DNA of 64,000 bases from Streptomyces geranii (GTDB lineage Bacteria; Actinomycetota; Actinomycetes; Streptomycetales; Streptomycetaceae): the NCBI RefSeq assembly GCF_002954775.1, contig NZ_PJME01000015.1, forward strand, positions 62,001-126,000. Reading direction: 5' to 3'. The notes beneath the pieces are model-generated. The model had not been told where the DNA came from and ran no database searches. It worked only from the letters and a program-made list of their open reading frames with translations. Below are positions 8,297 to 16,895 of the stretch, in pieces. Position 1 is the first letter of the stretch, and every line of letters starts with the position of its first letter. Position numbers and translations under genes: made by a program.

Positions 8297-9607
8297 GTGA
8301 CGGGGGATGAGTTCCCGGAGCTGCTCGGCCGGTTGAAGGAGCGGTCCGGGCTCAGCTACGGAAGCCTCGGGAAGCGGCTGCACATGAGTGCGTCCACGCT
8401 TCACCGGTACGTCAACGGGGACGCCGTACCGACGGACTACGCACCGGTGGAACGGTTCGCCCGGCTGTGCAGGGCGACTCCCGAGGAGCTGGTGGAGCTG
8501 CACCGCCGGTGGATCCTCGCGGACGCCATGCGGGGCCAGCCGAAGTCGACCCCGACGGCCCCAGCAGCCCCGACGGCCCCTGCCGTTCCGGCGACCCAGG
8601 CGGCTCCGGATGCTCCTGCCGTTCCGGCAACCCCGGCCGCTCCTGCCGCCCCGCCGGAGGAATCCGTTCCCCCGGCCCGGCGCCGCCGTACCGTCGTGCT
8701 CGCCGGGGCCGCCGTGGTCGCCGCCGCCGTCGCCGCCGCGCTGGTGGTGAACCTCGTACCCGGCGAGGGGGCCGACGACCGGAGCGGGCAGCGGCCCGTG
8801 GGAGCCGTCGCCTCCGGTTCCCCGGGCGCCGGGCCCGCCGCCTCCGCCGTACCGACCGCGTCGAAGAGCGGATCGGCGACGCCGTCCGCGTCTCCCAGCA
8901 GCAGTTCTACGGTGTCCTCCTCGCCCGGTGTCTCCGCCTCCCGGAGCGCTGCCGCCGGGGTCGCGCAGGGCGGCGCCGGGGTCGAGGACGGGGCGACCGC
9001 GCCGACCGTCACCGTCAATCCGTACAAGTGGGAAGACCCGTGCGGCCCGCACGTCCTGATCGACCGGGAGCCCGACCAGGTGCCCCCGCCGCCCAACGAG
9101 CCGGACGCGCGCGGCTGGCTCACCGCGCTCGGCGGGGTCACCGCCGGTCAGCAGCTGGTCGCGCTGACCGTGCAGGGCACCGGTCAGGCCACCGTCGTCC
9201 TGGAGGACCTGCACGTACGGGTGGTGGCGAGGAACGAGCCGCTGGCCTGGAACGACTACCAGATGCACGACGGCTGCGGCGGCGGCGTGGACACGAAGGC
9301 CTTCGACGTGGACCTCGACGACGGGCGGCCCCTGGTCGCGCCCAGGTCGGGGCAGCGCGGCTTCCCGTACAAGGTGAGCGAGTCGGATCCCGAGGTCTTC
9401 TACGTGTTCGCGGACGCGCGGGCGTACGACGTGGGCTGGTATCTGGAGCTGGAGTGGTCCAGCGGGAAGCGGCACGGAATCCTGCGTGTCGACGACAACG
9501 GCAGCCCCTTCCGCACGAGCGGCAACGGCGGCCGGCCCTCGTACATCCACCGGAACGGTTCCTCCGAGTGGACGCGCGACGAGTACGCGCCCAACATTCC
9601 CGGCTGA
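8297..9607 (+). CDS. HTH (XRE-like) transmembrane protein with extracellular domain
   Basis: A 436-residue protein. Residues about 5-65 form a helix-turn-helix (LLGRLKERSGLSYGSLGKRL...STLHRYVNGDAVP). A Pro/Ala-rich linker follows. RRRR precedes a single membrane span (VVLAGAAVVAAAVAAALVVN, about 137-157). A Ser-rich stalk and a C-terminal extracytoplasmic domain of about 200 residues (VTVNPYKWEDPCGPHVLID...) complete it. The layout fits a one-component membrane regulator that binds DNA inside and senses outside. GTG 8297 has a GAGGGAGG ribosome site; starts further upstream lack one. The divergent lipoprotein may be its partner or target. Confidence 0.82.
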   Translation: MTGDEFPELLGRLKERSGLSYGSLGKRLHMSASTLHRYVNGDAVPTDYAPVERFARLCRATPEELVELHRRWILADAMRGQPKSTPTAPAAPTAPAVPATQAAPDAPAVPATPAAPAAPPEESVPPARRRRTVVLAGAAVVAAAVAAALVVNLVPGEGADDRSGQRPVGAVASGSPGAGPAASAVPTASKSGSATPSASPSSSSTVSSSPGVSASRSAAAGVAQGGAGVEDGATAPTVTVNPYKWEDPCGPHVLIDREPDQVPPPPNEPDARGWLTALGGVTAGQQLVALTVQGTGQATVVLEDLHVRVVARNEPLAWNDYQMHDGCGGGVDTKAFDVDLDDGRPLVAPRSGQRGFPYKVSESDPEVFYVFADARAYDVGWYLELEWSSGKRHGILRVDDNGSPFRTSGNGGRPSYIHRNGSSEWTRDEYAPNIPG

Positions 9608-9715
9608 CCGCACTGACCGCACTGACCGTACTGAGGACGGTGGAGTCACCTACACCGGCGGCCGGGGAGGGTGCTCCCTCGTGCCGTCCGCCCGTCCGCG
9701 GAATCGTGGGTTCCC

Positions 9716-10873
9716 GTGAACCCGAACCGTCCCGGCCCCGCCGACGTCGCCGTCGCCGGCGCCGTCTTCGCCTGTGCCTTCCCCGGCAGTGTCTTCACCC
9801 TCCCCGGTGGGCCCGAACTCCCCTGGGAGCCGGGCGCGTTGCTGACCGGCGTCTCCTGCGTGGCGCTGCTCTGGTACCGCTGCCTGCCCCGGACGACCGT
9901 GGTGGTGACCGCCCTGAGCGCCACCGCCATGGTCGGTATCGGCCATGTCCTGTCGGTGCTGCTGCTCGGGCCGCTCATGGTCGCGCTCTACTCGCTGGCC
10001 CTGCGCACCGACCGCAGGACCGCCAACTCCTTCACCCTCGGCGGTATCGCCCTGCTGGTCGGCACGGCGTTCCTGGTCGGCCCCGCCGGTGAACCCCTGG
10101 TCCTCAAGCTGGGCGGGCCCGCCGCCTGGCTGCTGCTCCCGACCTCCCTCGGTACGGCGAACCGGCTGCGTGGCGCCTATCTGGAGGCGGTGCGGGCGCG
10201 CGCCGAGCACGCGGAGCGCACCCGGGAGGAGGAGGCGCTGCGGCGGGTCGCCGAGGAGCGGATACGGATCGCGCGCGACCTGCACGACGTCGTGGCCCAC
10301 CATCTGGTCCTGGCCAACCTCCAGGCGGGCGCGGTGGCCCGGCAGCTGCCCGAGCGGCCCGTCGAGGCGGCCCGGATCGTCGCCGAGCTGACCGGCACCA
10401 CCGCCGCGGCCCTTCGTGAACTCAAGTCTACCGTCGGCCTGTTGAGGCACTCTGACGACCGGGACCGGCCTACGGAACCCACCCCCGGCCTGGCCCGGCT
10501 GCCGGAGCTGGCGGCCTCCTTCGAGCACGCGGGGCTCAAGGTCGCCGTCCGTGTCGAGGGCGAGCCCCGGCCGCTGTCGGCGGGCGCGGACGTCACGGCG
10601 TACCGGATAGCGCAGGAGGCGCTGACCAACGTCACCAAGCACGCCGACGCCCGCTCGGCGGAGGTGCGGCTCGTGTACTCCGCGGTGGCCCTCGTGCTGA
10701 CGGTCAGGGACGACGGGCCGGGGCCGGGGACGCGGACGCGCGCCGCGCCGGGCGGGGGGTACGGGCTCATCGGGATGCGGGAACGGGCCCATTCGGTGGG
10801 TGGGCGGTTCCGGGCGGAGCGCCGGCGCGAGGGCGGGTTCGAGGTGGTCGCCGAGCTGCCGCTCCAGACCTGA
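9716..10873 (+). CDS. NarL-type (HisKA_3) sensor histidine kinase, orphan
   Basis: A 385-residue kinase. The N-terminal half holds several hydrophobic membrane spans. A short coiled coil leads into the HisKA_3 dimerisation domain with RIARDLHDVVAHHL (phospho-acceptor His190). The HATPase domain has the N box QEALTNVTKHA and glycine boxes DDGPGPG and GYGLIGMRER. No response regulator is next to it, which is unusual for this family where kinase and regulator usually overlap. The nearest NarL-type regulator is at 23222. GTG 9716 is chosen from the codon pattern; the start is not certain. Confidence 0.88.
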   Translation: MNPNRPGPADVAVAGAVFACAFPGSVFTLPGGPELPWEPGALLTGVSCVALLWYRCLPRTTVVVTALSATAMVGIGHVLSVLLLGPLMVALYSLALRTDRRTANSFTLGGIALLVGTAFLVGPAGEPLVLKLGGPAAWLLLPTSLGTANRLRGAYLEAVRARAEHAERTREEEALRRVAEERIRIARDLHDVVAHHLVLANLQAGAVARQLPERPVEAARIVAELTGTTAAALRELKSTVGLLRHSDDRDRPTEPTPGLARLPELAASFEHAGLKVAVRVEGEPRPLSAGADVTAYRIAQEALTNVTKHADARSAEVRLVYSAVALVLTVRDDGPGPGTRTRAAPGGGYGLIGMRERAHSVGGRFRAERRREGGFEVVAELPLQT

Positions 10874-10928
10874 GCCCCCTGCTGCCGCTCATTGTGATCC
10901 ACGCCACCATCCCACCTCCTGAATTAAC

Positions 10929-10971
10929 TTGCGTAAGTCAAGCAATCCTGATTATGGTTGCGTAAGTCAAG
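10929..10971. promoter_or_regulatory. Duplicated operator upstream of MFS exporter
   Basis: Two identical 14-base copies of TTGCGTAAGTCAAG (10929-10942 and 10958-10971) lie 29 bases apart. The first sits within the near-palindrome ACTT-GCGT-AAGT, and each copy reads CGTAAGTCAAG. The arrangement, about 50 bases before the exporter start, is typical of a MarR- or TetR-type repressor site that responds to the pump's substrate. No such repressor gene lies next door, so the regulator would act in trans. Confidence 0.6.
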
Positions 10972-11020
10972 TAACTGACTGCCTCCCCTCGCTGATCCCC
11001 CTCCTGGAAGGCCCGAAGCC

Positions 11021-12514
11021 ATGTCCGACGCCCTTACCCGTCCCGCCGGAGCGGGGACAACCGCCCCGCCGCGGCCGAACGCCGTGGTGGCGGTGCTGGC
11101 CCTGGCCGGGATCGTCGTCTCGCTGATGCAGACGCTGGTCATCCCGATCGTGCCCGAGCTGCCGAAGCTCCTGGACGCCCCCGCGTCCGACACCGCCTGG
11201 GCGGTCACCGCCACCCTGCTCGCGGCCTCCGTGGCCACGCCGGTGGTCGGCAGGCTCGGCGACATGTTCGGCAAGCGCCGGATGCTGCTGGTCAGCATCG
11301 TGCTGCTGGTCTCCGGCTCGCTGGTCTGCGCGATGGCCGACTCCCTCGTACCGATGATCGTCGGGCGTGCACTGCAGGGCCTGTCCGCCGCGGTCGTCCC
11401 GCTCGGCATCAGCATCATGCGGGACGCGCTGCCCGCCGACCGGCTGGCCGGCTCCACCGCGCTGATGAGCGCCTCGCTCGGTGTCGGCGGCGCCCTCGGT
11501 CTGCCCACGGCCGCGTTCATCGCGGACCGCTGGGACTGGCACCTCCTCTTCTGGGTCTCCGCCGCGCTCGGCGCCGTCGCCCTCGTGCTGGTCCTGCTGA
11601 TCGTGCCGGAGTCGAAGGTGCGTACCGGCGGCCGGTTCGACCTGGTCGGCACGGTGGGCCTCTCGGCCGGACTGATCTCCCTGCTGCTGGCCGTCTCCAA
11701 GGGCGGCGACTGGGGCTGGACCAGCGCCACCACGCTCGGCCTGGGCACCGCCTCCGTCGTGATCCTGCTGAGCTGGGGCTGGTGGGAGCTGCGCAGCCCG
11801 CAGCCGCTGGTCGACCTGCGTACGACCGTCCGCCCGCAGGTGCTGTTCACCAACCTCGCCTCGATCGCGCTCGGCTTCTCGATGTTCGCGATGTCCCTGG
11901 TCCTGCCGCAGCTGCTCCAGCTGCCTGAGCAGACCGGCTACGGCCTCGGCAAGTCCATGCTGACCGTCGGCCTGGTGCTGGCTCCGCAGGGCCTGGTGAT
12001 GATGGTGATGTCGGCGGTCTCCGCGAAGGTCACCAAGGCCAAGGGCCCGAAGGTCACGCTGATGATCGGCGCGCTGATCGTGGCCGGCGGCTACGGCCTG
12101 AACCTCCTCCTGATGTCCGAGGTCTGGCACCTGGTCCTGGTCTCCTGCGTCATCGGCGCCGGTATCGGCTTCACCTACGGCGCGCTGCCCGCCCTGATCA
12201 TGGGCGCCGTCGACCCGACCCAGACGGGCGCGGCGAACAGCCTCAACACCCTGATGCGGTCCCTGGGCACGTCCTTCGCCAGCGCCCTCGCCGGCGTGAT
12301 CCTGGCCCAGATGACCACCGACTTCGGCGGTACGGCCCTGCCCTCCGAGAGCGGCTTCAAGGTCGTCATGGCCATCGGCGCGGGCGCCGCCCTGCTCGCC
12401 TTCTTCCTCGCCTCCTTCATCCCGCGCCACCGGGAGCCGGCGCGGGGCGCGGTGGCGGACAGCCCGGCGGGTACGCCGGAGGCGGAGACCGCGACGGTGA
12501 AGGCACAGGCGTAG
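11021..12514 (+). CDS. MFS drug-efflux transporter (DHA2/EmrB-QacA type)
   Basis: A 497-residue integral membrane protein with about 14 hydrophobic spans. It carries the loop 2-3 motif GRLGDMFGKRRMLL and helix patterns of the 14-span drug:H+ antiporter group. It should export a hydrophobic compound using the proton gradient. Its promoter region carries a duplicated operator, so expression is probably substrate-induced. It faces the PucR gene convergently, with a strong hairpin between them. Confidence 0.9.
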   Translation: MSDALTRPAGAGTTAPPRPNAVVAVLALAGIVVSLMQTLVIPIVPELPKLLDAPASDTAWAVTATLLAASVATPVVGRLGDMFGKRRMLLVSIVLLVSGSLVCAMADSLVPMIVGRALQGLSAAVVPLGISIMRDALPADRLAGSTALMSASLGVGGALGLPTAAFIADRWDWHLLFWVSAALGAVALVLVLLIVPESKVRTGGRFDLVGTVGLSAGLISLLLAVSKGGDWGWTSATTLGLGTASVVILLSWGWWELRSPQPLVDLRTTVRPQVLFTNLASIALGFSMFAMSLVLPQLLQLPEQTGYGLGKSMLTVGLVLAPQGLVMMVMSAVSAKVTKAKGPKVTLMIGALIVAGGYGLNLLLMSEVWHLVLVSCVIGAGIGFTYGALPALIMGAVDPTQTGAANSLNTLMRSLGTSFASALAGVILAQMTTDFGGTALPSESGFKVVMAIGAGAALLAFFLASFIPRHREPARGAVADSPAGTPEAETATVKAQA

Positions 12515-12546
12515 GCGCTACGTCCACACAGGCGCCGTCCGCGCGA

Positions 12547-12580
12547 GAGGCCGCCGTCCGCACCAGCGGGCGGCGGCCTC
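12547..12580. terminator. Bidirectional terminator hairpin
   Basis: A perfect 10-base stem, GAGGCCGCCG pairing with CGGCGGCCTC around a 14-base loop, lies between the convergent MFS and PucR genes. There is no T-run, as is usual for Streptomyces terminators. Confidence 0.65.
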
Positions 12581-12619
12581 GGCGTCGTTCCGGCCCGCCC
12601 TGGACCGGACCCGGACCGG

Positions 12620-13930
12620 TCAGCGCCAGGCCCCGGACAGGTCCCGGGCGACGACGGCGGTGAGGACCCGTACGCCGTGCGTCGAGGCCGGGTCGATGTC
12701 GGTGAGTTCGCGTACCCGGCGGAGGCGGTAGTCGAGGGTGCGGGGGTGGATGTTGAGGGCAGCGGCGGCGGGGCCGCGGTTCATGTCGTGGCGGTAGTAG
12801 GCGTCGAGGGTGACGAACAGGTCCGGGCCGGGTTCGAGGCGCCGGGCGGTCGTACGGAGCCAGTCGTCGACGAACGGCACCTCGGCGACGGCGAGTTCGA
12901 CGAGTACGTCCGCCAGGGTGTGCGGTCTCAGTCGCGCGGACGCCCGCCGCAGCGGGGCCGCCCTGCTGATCCGCCGGGCCCGTTCGAAGGCACCGGCGAG
13001 ACCGGTGAGCGGGGCGGTGGCGGTGCCGGCGGCGCAGGGGCGGGCGACGACGTCGGCGCAGTCGCGTAAGAGGTCGGGGACGGGGTCCTCCGGGGCGAGG
13101 GCGGGGGCGGGTGTCGTCGCGTGGCCCGGTGCCGTGCCGGAGACGGGTTCCGGTACCAGGGCGACCAGTTCACCCGCTCCGTACGCACCCGTGCCCGTAC
13201 CGCTGCCCGTGCCTCTGTTTGTACCGCTGCCCGTACCACTACCCGGGTCCTCGCCCTCCGGGTACCAGGTGATCGGCACCTGGTGAGCCTTCACCAGTGC
13301 CTCGATATCGTTGTCCAGGTCGCCGGGGCCGACCGGGGCGACCGGGACGCGGATCACCAACACCGTGTACGCCTCGGCCAGTCGCAGGTCGGCGAGCTGG
13401 GCGAGTTCCGCCGCCGAGCCGTCCTCCGACAGCAACGCCCTTGCCAACAGGGAGACTTGTTCGACGTACGGCATCCGGCCGCGCAGCACCGACACGAAGC
13501 CCCTCCGGTAGGCGCCGATGCCGCGCTCGCCCTGGGGGGCGAACCAGCCCATGATGCGCATGAGTTCGTCGAGGTCGCCGCCGCGCCGGGCCTCCGTGGC
13601 CTCGTTGATCTCGCGCAGCATCAGCTCGGTGTGCACCCGCAGGATCTGCTGCCGCGCGGCCGGCGACATGCCCGCGTCGGCGCGCGCCTCGCCCATCGAC
13701 GCGATGTAGGCGAGGTCGTCGTCGGTCAGCATGCCGTTGTCCGGGGCCAGTTCGACCGTACGGCGGCGGAACCAGACCGAGTACTCCAGGGTCTGCGCCC
13801 TGGTGCGGGAACTCGTGGCCAGGGACCCGAGTTCCGGTATCTCGCGCTCGTATGTCTCGACCTCGCGGCGGGCGTTGGTCGTCGCCCGGCGGGCCAGCTC
13901 GGCGAAAAGGCTCCCCATATGCGTGAGCAT
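12620..13930 (-). CDS. PucR-type (CdaR-like) transcriptional regulator
   Basis: A 436-residue regulator. The N-terminal and central parts match the ligand-sensing region of PucR/CdaR-like actinobacterial regulators. The C-terminus has the HTH_30 DNA-binding domain (AAALNIHPRTLDYRLRRVRE). A Gly/Ser/Thr low-complexity insert (about 225-245) interrupts the middle domain. Leu in PDLLRDC is encoded by TTA (13067-13069), so translation may depend on the bldA tRNA. ATG 13930 is preferred over TTG 13981 and ATG 13918, though no strong ribosome site separates them. Target genes are unknown. Confidence 0.82.
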   Translation of the reverse strand: MLTHMGSLFAELARRATTNARREVETYEREIPELGSLATSSRTRAQTLEYSVWFRRRTVELAPDNGMLTDDDLAYIASMGEARADAGMSPAARQQILRVHTELMLREINEATEARRGGDLDELMRIMGWFAPQGERGIGAYRRGFVSVLRGRMPYVEQVSLLARALLSEDGSAAELAQLADLRLAEAYTVLVIRVPVAPVGPGDLDNDIEALVKAHQVPITWYPEGEDPGSGTGSGTNRGTGSGTGTGAYGAGELVALVPEPVSGTAPGHATTPAPALAPEDPVPDLLRDCADVVARPCAAGTATAPLTGLAGAFERARRISRAAPLRRASARLRPHTLADVLVELAVAEVPFVDDWLRTTARRLEPGPDLFVTLDAYYRHDMNRGPAAAALNIHPRTLDYRLRRVRELTDIDPASTHGVRVLTAVVARDLSGAWR

Positions 13931-14200
13931 GGCAGCCGGGGTGAGGCGCCGACAGACGAAAACCGGACGGGCATTTATCAATCCGGGTGAAAGCGTGAAG
14001 GGTGTGCTGGTGGCGCGTTTGTCACAGTGCGCAAAGTTCCCGTACCAGGGCGTTCTTGTCGTCCGATCCGCTTGTGGGGGTGGTCCGGCCTGGGCTTAAT
14101 GAGAACCGGGACGCGGCCCAGAGGGACCGATTCGAAAAGGACCAGATCGAATTCGCGGGGTCCGCCGACCGACGGTCTTCATTCAAACGGGAGGGTAACA

Positions 14201-15094
14201 ATGCTGAAAGCACTGAATTCCGGGACCAGAAAGAGAATCGCGACGACGGTCGCCGTCATGGCCGCGGCGACCGCGCTCACGGTGAGCGCGCCGGGCGCCA
14301 GCTCCGCCGCGCCGGCCGCCGTGCCGAGCCTGCGGGCGTTCGGGATCACCGGTGACGGCACGATCATGGTGACGTTCACCACCGACAACCCGCAGGTGCT
14401 CAACTGGGTCCGGGCCGTCACCGGGCTCAGCGGCGACACCAAGCTGGTCGGGATCGACCACCGGGTGCAGAACGGTCTGCTGTACGGGCTCGGCGAGAAG
14501 GGCGGCATCTACACGATCACGACCCCGTCGCCCGGCGGCAGCGGCAACGTGGTCGTCACCAAGGTCTCCCAGCTCCAGGTCGCGCTCTACGGCACGGCCT
14601 TCGACATCGACTTCAACCCGGCGGCCGACCGGCTGCGGGTGATCAGCAACAACGGCCAGAACCTGCGGCACAACCTGAACGACGGTACGACGGTCGCCGA
14701 CTCCGCCCTGAACATCCCGCCGTCGACGTCGGCGGCCGTGGGCGTGACCGGGGCCGCGTACACGAACAACGACCTGGTCGGCTCCACCGGGACCACGCTG
14801 ACCGACGTGGACACCTACAACGACCAGATCGTCATCCAGTCGCCGCCGAACGCCGGCAACCTCGTGGCGACCGGGGGGCTCGGCTTCGACGCCAACCTCG
14901 ACGCCGGGTACGACATCTTCAGCACCACCGTGGGCGGCAAGACCACCGCCAACACCGCCTTCGCCTCGCTGACTCCGTACGGGGCGAGCACGCCGTCCCT
15001 CTACGGCATCGACATCCTCACCGGCACGCCGACGGTCATCGGCCAGTTCCCGCTGAACATCACGGACATCACGATCACCATCAGCGGCAGCTGA
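14201..15094 (+). CDS. Secreted DUF4394 protein
   Basis: A 297-residue protein. A Sec-type signal peptide (KRIATTVAVMAAATALTVSA...ASSAAPA) is followed by one DUF4394 domain spanning the rest: LGIDHRVQNGLLYGLG-like, AFDIDFNPAADRLRVISNNG, TDVDTYNDQIVIQSPPNAG, GYDIF. The family is predicted to form a beta-propeller-like secreted domain and has no known activity. The start is fixed by GAGGG upstream of ATG 14201 and by the signal peptide; the open frame upstream is not coding-like. Confidence 0.85.
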   Translation: MLKALNSGTRKRIATTVAVMAAATALTVSAPGASSAAPAAVPSLRAFGITGDGTIMVTFTTDNPQVLNWVRAVTGLSGDTKLVGIDHRVQNGLLYGLGEKGGIYTITTPSPGGSGNVVVTKVSQLQVALYGTAFDIDFNPAADRLRVISNNGQNLRHNLNDGTTVADSALNIPPSTSAAVGVTGAAYTNNDLVGSTGTTLTDVDTYNDQIVIQSPPNAGNLVATGGLGFDANLDAGYDIFSTTVGGKTTANTAFASLTPYGASTPSLYGIDILTGTPTVIGQFPLNITDITITISGS

Positions 15095-15157
15095 CGCTCG
15101 GCCTCCGCGCGCTGCTCTCGCTCCGCGCGCTCCTCGTGCTCCGCGTGCTCAACCGCT

Positions 15158-15188
15158 CGCCGCGGCCCCGCTGTTCGGGGTCGCGGCG
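15158..15188. terminator. Hairpin between convergent genes
   Basis: A 13-base stem with one mismatch (CGCCGCGGCCCCG against CGGGGTCGCGGCG, 5-base loop) lies between the convergent DUF4394 and SUMF1-like genes. It is a likely shared terminator. Confidence 0.5.
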
Positions 15189-15203
15189 GGTGCGGTTCCG
15201 CCG

Positions 15204-16250
15204 TCACCCGGCGGTGGCGGCGACCCGGAAGCCGACGGTCGGGTAGCGGCCCGACGGGTCGCGGCCCTCGCCCCGGTAGACGGCGGTGCAGCTGTTGAGG
15301 TTGGCGTACCAGGAGCCGCCACGGATGGCGTTGACCTGCCGGCCCATCTCGCCGCCGTGGGTCGCGGTGATGACGGAGGTGGTCCACTCCCAGCAGTTGC
15401 CGCACAGGTCGAGGAGACCGGCCGCGCTCGCCCCGCCCGGGTAGGCGGTGACGGGGGTGGTGTAGCCGCCGGTGTCGGTGAGGGCGTCGTAGACGTCGGT
15501 GTAGACGAAGCCGGTTCGGCTGGCGGTGACGTTCCAGCCGGCGACGGTTCCGGTGGCGCCGATGGAGAGGATCTCGGAGATCGGGAGGCTCTGCCCGTAG
15601 AGGGCGGACCCGCTGTCGGTGTAGGTGGCCAACTCGCCTCCGTGCTCGGCGAGTTCGTAGGCCGCGCAGACCGCCATGTAGTTGTAGTCGCTGGTCAGCA
15701 CGAGGTCCGCGTAGGTGGTGCCCGCCGTGTCGCCCCAGGGGTAGGTGAGGGCGTCGGGGCCGGAGGCGGCGTACTCCCACTCGGCCTCGCTGGGCAGCCG
15801 GAAGGTCCAACCCTCCGCGTCCGCCTGTCCGTTGAGCCAGGCGCAGTAGGCGGTGGCGGAGTCGAGGGAGACCGTCAGCACGGGGTGGTCGGCCTTGCCG
15901 TCGGGATAGGTGCCGCCGTCCCAGTAGGGCGGGGCCGCCTGGCCGGTGTCGGTGACGAAGTCCAGGTACTGGGCGTTGGTGACCTCGTGGACGCCGAGCC
16001 AGTAGTCGGCGCCGATGGGTGAGGCCTCGCCCGAACCGGCGGTGCCGGCGAGGTCGGTGGCGAAGACGAAGTCCGGGTTCGCGGAGATCCCGGCCAGCTC
16101 CTGACCGGCGGCGGTGGTGGTCTCGGCGGCGGTCTCGGCGGTGCTTGTCCGGGTGGCCGCGGTGGAGGGCCGTACGAGCGCTGCCGCGCCCGCGAGGGTG
16201 AGAAGGGCGAGGAGAGGCCTTCTGCCGATACCGGGGGAAGTCGGGCGCAT
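15204..16250 (-). CDS. Secreted SUMF1/FGE-like domain protein
   Basis: A 348-residue protein with a twin-Arg-containing N-terminus (RRPLLALLTLAGAAALV), probably a secretion signal, followed by a formylglycine-generating-enzyme-sulfatase (SUMF1) domain. Hallmarks are GVHEVTNAQYLDFV, HPVLTVSLDSATAYCAWLNG, RLPSEAEWEYAASG, YPWGD, LLDLCGNCWEWT, AIRGGSWYANL and GFRVA. True FGEs oxidise a sulfatase cysteine, but many family members are non-catalytic binding domains. No sulfatase lies nearby, so FGE activity is not assumed. ATG 16250 has an AGGAG site nine bases upstream. Confidence 0.82.
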   Translation of the reverse strand: MRPTSPGIGRRPLLALLTLAGAAALVRPSTAATRTSTAETAAETTTAAGQELAGISANPDFVFATDLAGTAGSGEASPIGADYWLGVHEVTNAQYLDFVTDTGQAAPPYWDGGTYPDGKADHPVLTVSLDSATAYCAWLNGQADAEGWTFRLPSEAEWEYAASGPDALTYPWGDTAGTTYADLVLTSDYNYMAVCAAYELAEHGGELATYTDSGSALYGQSLPISEILSIGATGTVAGWNVTASRTGFVYTDVYDALTDTGGYTTPVTAYPGGASAAGLLDLCGNCWEWTTSVITATHGGEMGRQVNAIRGGSWYANLNSCTAVYRGEGRDPSGRYPTVGFRVAATAG

Positions 16251-16426
16251 GGCAAACAACTCCTGACGGCTCCTGGGGTGATGGTGTCGCGCGTCGCGCG
16301 CAGCCCTGATGCTCCATCAACTCCCATGAGCTGTCGACACTTTGGGCTGTAACAGTCCCCTGAGAGGAGCCTGTGAGCGCAAAGCGTCGACAGCACGCGG
16401 CTCAGCGTGAAGGTAGGCCTGGAGGG

Positions 16427-16864
16427 TCAGGCGCCCAGCGTCCCCCGTACCGTCGTCGCGAGTTCGCCGACCGCGACGACCAGCGGGGTCACCGGCTGGA
16501 CGAACTCGGTCAGCCGGTCCAGGGCGCGGCGCAGCACCGTCGGCTGCGGCTCCTCCTCGTCGAGTTCCTCGCGCAGGCGCCGCAGTTCGCGGTCGGTCGC
16601 CTCGGGGTCGGCCAGCGCGGCCCGATGCTCGGACAGCAACTGCTGGACGTGCACGAGGAGTTCGGCCGTACGGGCGGCGGCCTGCGCCGGGTCCTGGGGC
16701 TGGAAGGCGACCGAGCCGGAGAAGGCCTGGGCCTGGTGGCCGATGGCCTGGTTGCCGACGTAGTGGGTACCGCCGTTGATCACCAGGCCGTTGTTGACGG
16801 GCGGTTGGGCCACATGAGGCCCGAGGTCACCACGGCCACTGTCACCGCTACTGCTGCTGACCAC
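16427..16864 (-). CDS. Small protein with GNQAIG motif and coiled coil
   Basis: A 145-residue soluble protein of unknown function. Residues about 24-50 carry GLVINGGTHYVGNQAIGHQ, which closely resembles the C-terminal tail of the large membrane protein encoded just upstream. The rest is charged and helical, with a predicted coiled coil near residues 65-105 (ARTAELLVHVQQLLSEHRAA; DRELRRLREELDEEE). It ends in a hydrophobic helix. The gene sits 31 bases downstream of the membrane protein gene, so they are probably co-transcribed and the proteins may interact. I recall similar Streptomyces DUF proteins but cannot fix the family name. Confidence 0.7.
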   Translation of the reverse strand: MVSSSSGDSGRGDLGPHVAQPPVNNGLVINGGTHYVGNQAIGHQAQAFSGSVAFQPQDPAQAAARTAELLVHVQQLLSEHRAALADPEATDRELRRLREELDEEEPQPTVLRRALDRLTEFVQPVTPLVVAVGELATTVRGTLGA

Positions 16865-16895
16865 GAAGTTCCCCTCCCCTCTCTACTGTTGATCT

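Noticed and set aside
15204..16250. Active formylglycine-generating enzyme
   Set aside because: The SUMF1 fold is clear, but no sulfatase is nearby and the protein appears to be secreted; many homologues are non-enzymatic.
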